The notes under the pieces were generated by a model. The model ran no database searches and was not told where the DNA came from. It saw only the letters and a list, made by a program, of their open reading frames with translations. A program made the translations under genes and the position numbers. From positions 1-64,000 of the forward strand of contig NZ_JAHHXM010000016.1 of assembly GCF_019037185.1 (NCBI RefSeq): a DNA stretch of 64,000 nt. Reading direction: 5' to 3'. Below are positions 62,994 to 64,000 of this stretch, in pieces. Every line of letters begins with the position of its first letter. The first letter of the stretch is position 1. Source of the DNA: Oceanobacillus caeni (GTDB taxonomy: Bacteria > Bacillota > Bacilli > Bacillales > Amphibacillaceae).

Positions 62994-64000
62994 TTAATCT
63001 ATTGTATTTTCAGACGTTTGAGCTTTATGTCCTTTTATAATACGGTAGAATCCGATTACTAACAATGGTAGTCCAAATACAACTAACATGGCATATCCTA
63101 GGATTGTATAACCAGTTCCAACAAGGTCATTGATTCCGACACTGGACAGCATGGCGGAAAGGACAAGGATAATAATTGCAATGATACCGTTCATTCGCCT
63201 AGTCATTGGCTGCTTTCCAACTTCTTTAAGATTAGAGTTGATCCGGTTGATAAAGGCGTGAATCAGCCCTGTTGCGGTTTCAATCAAGGTCCAGCCAACG
63301 ACAACACCAAATATGATGGCAATCCATACGCCATATCCATTAAGCATATGCAGCCATGGGACCTCCGCATTAAATACTTGTTCATTCGGATAATAGCCCA
63401 TCAGAGCAACGTAAGTCAAAAACCACGGAACGGTCATCATTGTCCCAGCAATGATGGCACTAATTAACGTATCTTTCATTGTTTTTTGCCTACGGAGTGT
63501 AAATAATGCTGCTGGATAAACAGCAAGGTTGTAACCAACATAGATAATACCTGCCCAAAATACAGATCCCATTGAAAAGTTAGTAACAAAGCTTGTATCA
63601 CCTGATGCAAAGACTTCTTTGATTTCCCCCGATGTCGATGAAATGACAAGGATGGCAAAAAGAATGTAAGCACTAAATAATGCAATAGTACCAATCGTTT
63701 TAAAGCGTTCAATTATATTTGCACCGTAGAAGTTTAAAAGTCCAGCGATAATGGCAATAATCGCGACTCCTATCCAATAATTTAGTCCAAGAGTGCTGTG
63801 AAGGATAGATCCGGTTGCAGCGATAACGATAGAAATCATTAAAACAGCCAGTAACAAATAAATAATATCAAATAAAAACCAAAAAGGACCTAAAAGCCGT
63901 TTTACCATACTTCGATAGTCATACGCTCGAAATCTACGTGCGATTTCAAACATTAAAAATGCCATTAACGCAAATCCGATTATAATAATTACTCCCGCAA
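62994..64000 (-). CDS. YkvI-like membrane transporter, 5' end beyond the window
   Basis: The frame stays open to the last base, and upstream codons are still hydrophobic (AGVIIIIGFALM), so the true start lies outside. The 335 visible residues have about nine membrane helices (LLAVLMISIVIAATGSIL; WIGVAIIAIIAGLLNFYGAN; IWAGIIY-like segments), with a C-terminal cytoplasmic tail. It resembles the YkvI family of putative LeuT-fold transporters. The substrate is unknown. Confidence 0.82.
   Translation of the reverse strand, partial: AGVIIIIGFALMAFLMFEIARRFRAYDYRSMVKRLLGPFWFLFDIIYLLLAVLMISIVIAATGSILHSTLGLNYWIGVAIIAIIAGLLNFYGANIIERFKTIGTIALFSAYILFAILVISSTSGEIKEVFASGDTSFVTNFSMGSVFWAGIIYVGYNLAVYPAALFTLRRQKTMKDTLISAIIAGTMMTVPWFLTYVALMGYYPNEQVFNAEVPWLHMLNGYGVWIAIIFGVVVGWTLIETATGLIHAFINRINSNLKEVGKQPMTRRMNGIIAIIILVLSAMLSSVGINDLVGTGYTILGYAMLVVFGLPLLVIGFYRIIKGHKAQTSENTID

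Overview
The window looks like a chromosomal segment of a low-GC Gram-positive of the Bacillaceae (Bacillus / Oceanobacillus / Virgibacillus type). The grounds are AT-rich codon use, strong AGGAGG ribosome sites with frequent GTG and TTG starts, and typical Bacillales genes: an AprX-like protease, ctaB, an fdhD with the SCCGK motif, a YfiT/BstA-like DinB protein and a FosB-like thiol transferase. No rRNA, tRNA or CRISPR array was found.

Region 1 (about 1-13.8 kb) is accessory DNA that looks like a defence island. It has an unrecognised three-gene operon headed by a GHKL ATPase (848-4412). A second block follows: an Mrr-type nuclease, a Nudix hydrolase, a PLD-helicase-DUF3427 protein and a DUF262/DUF1524 (GmrSD-like) protein. 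This block is bracketed by two similar copies of a roughly 48-bp hairpin-forming repeat (4655 and 12395). A small HTH gene, a DnaD-like gene and a truncated helicase-loader gene end the region as the remains of a phage or integrative-element replication module.

Region 2 (13.85-24.98 kb) is a sugar operon: LacI-type regulator, Gfo/Idh/MocA oxidoreductase, ABC sugar importer (binding lipoprotein plus two permeases), sugar isomerase/epimerase, second Gfo/Idh/MocA, xylA and xylB. Two palindromes with a shared GATTAACGT core and a likely cre site sit before the first operon genes. The C-terminal half of a DnaB helicase lies just after this operon, so the operon appears to sit inside the replication module of region 1.

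Region 3 (26.1-32.1 kb) is mostly ordinary: an RluA-family pseudouridine synthase, a DEAD-box helicase, a conserved hypothetical, an aldehyde dehydrogenase and a small membrane protein. A 46-codon gene with a clear promoter and operator follows.

Region 4 (32.85-36.7 kb) is the most unusual part. Unrelated single genes (two membrane proteins, two LCMT-type methyltransferases, a FosB-like fosfomycin resistance enzyme, a blasticidin-S-deaminase-like enzyme) all lie on one strand. They are separated by related imperfect hairpin repeats with a GGGCGC...GCGTCC stem followed by a TCGGGCCATT box. This resembles an integron-like cassette array. It ends in a decayed tyrosine recombinase and a group II intron (37100-39606).

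Region 5 (39.7-64 kb) mixes small regulators and fragments with housekeeping genes: an SDR oxidoreductase, an AprX-like protease, a cell-wall NlpC/P60 protein whose catalytic Cys is replaced by Ser, a SurA-type lipoprotein and a flavin operon. The flavin operon has two FMN reductases, one fused to a PAS-like domain with an ApbE flavinylation motif, plus apbE. A formaldehyde/formate block follows (fdhA, FdhF/YdeP-type oxidoreductase, fdhD), then ctaB, two decayed genes, a DinB/YfiT protein, an arylamine N-acetyltransferase and a YkvI-like transporter cut by the window end.
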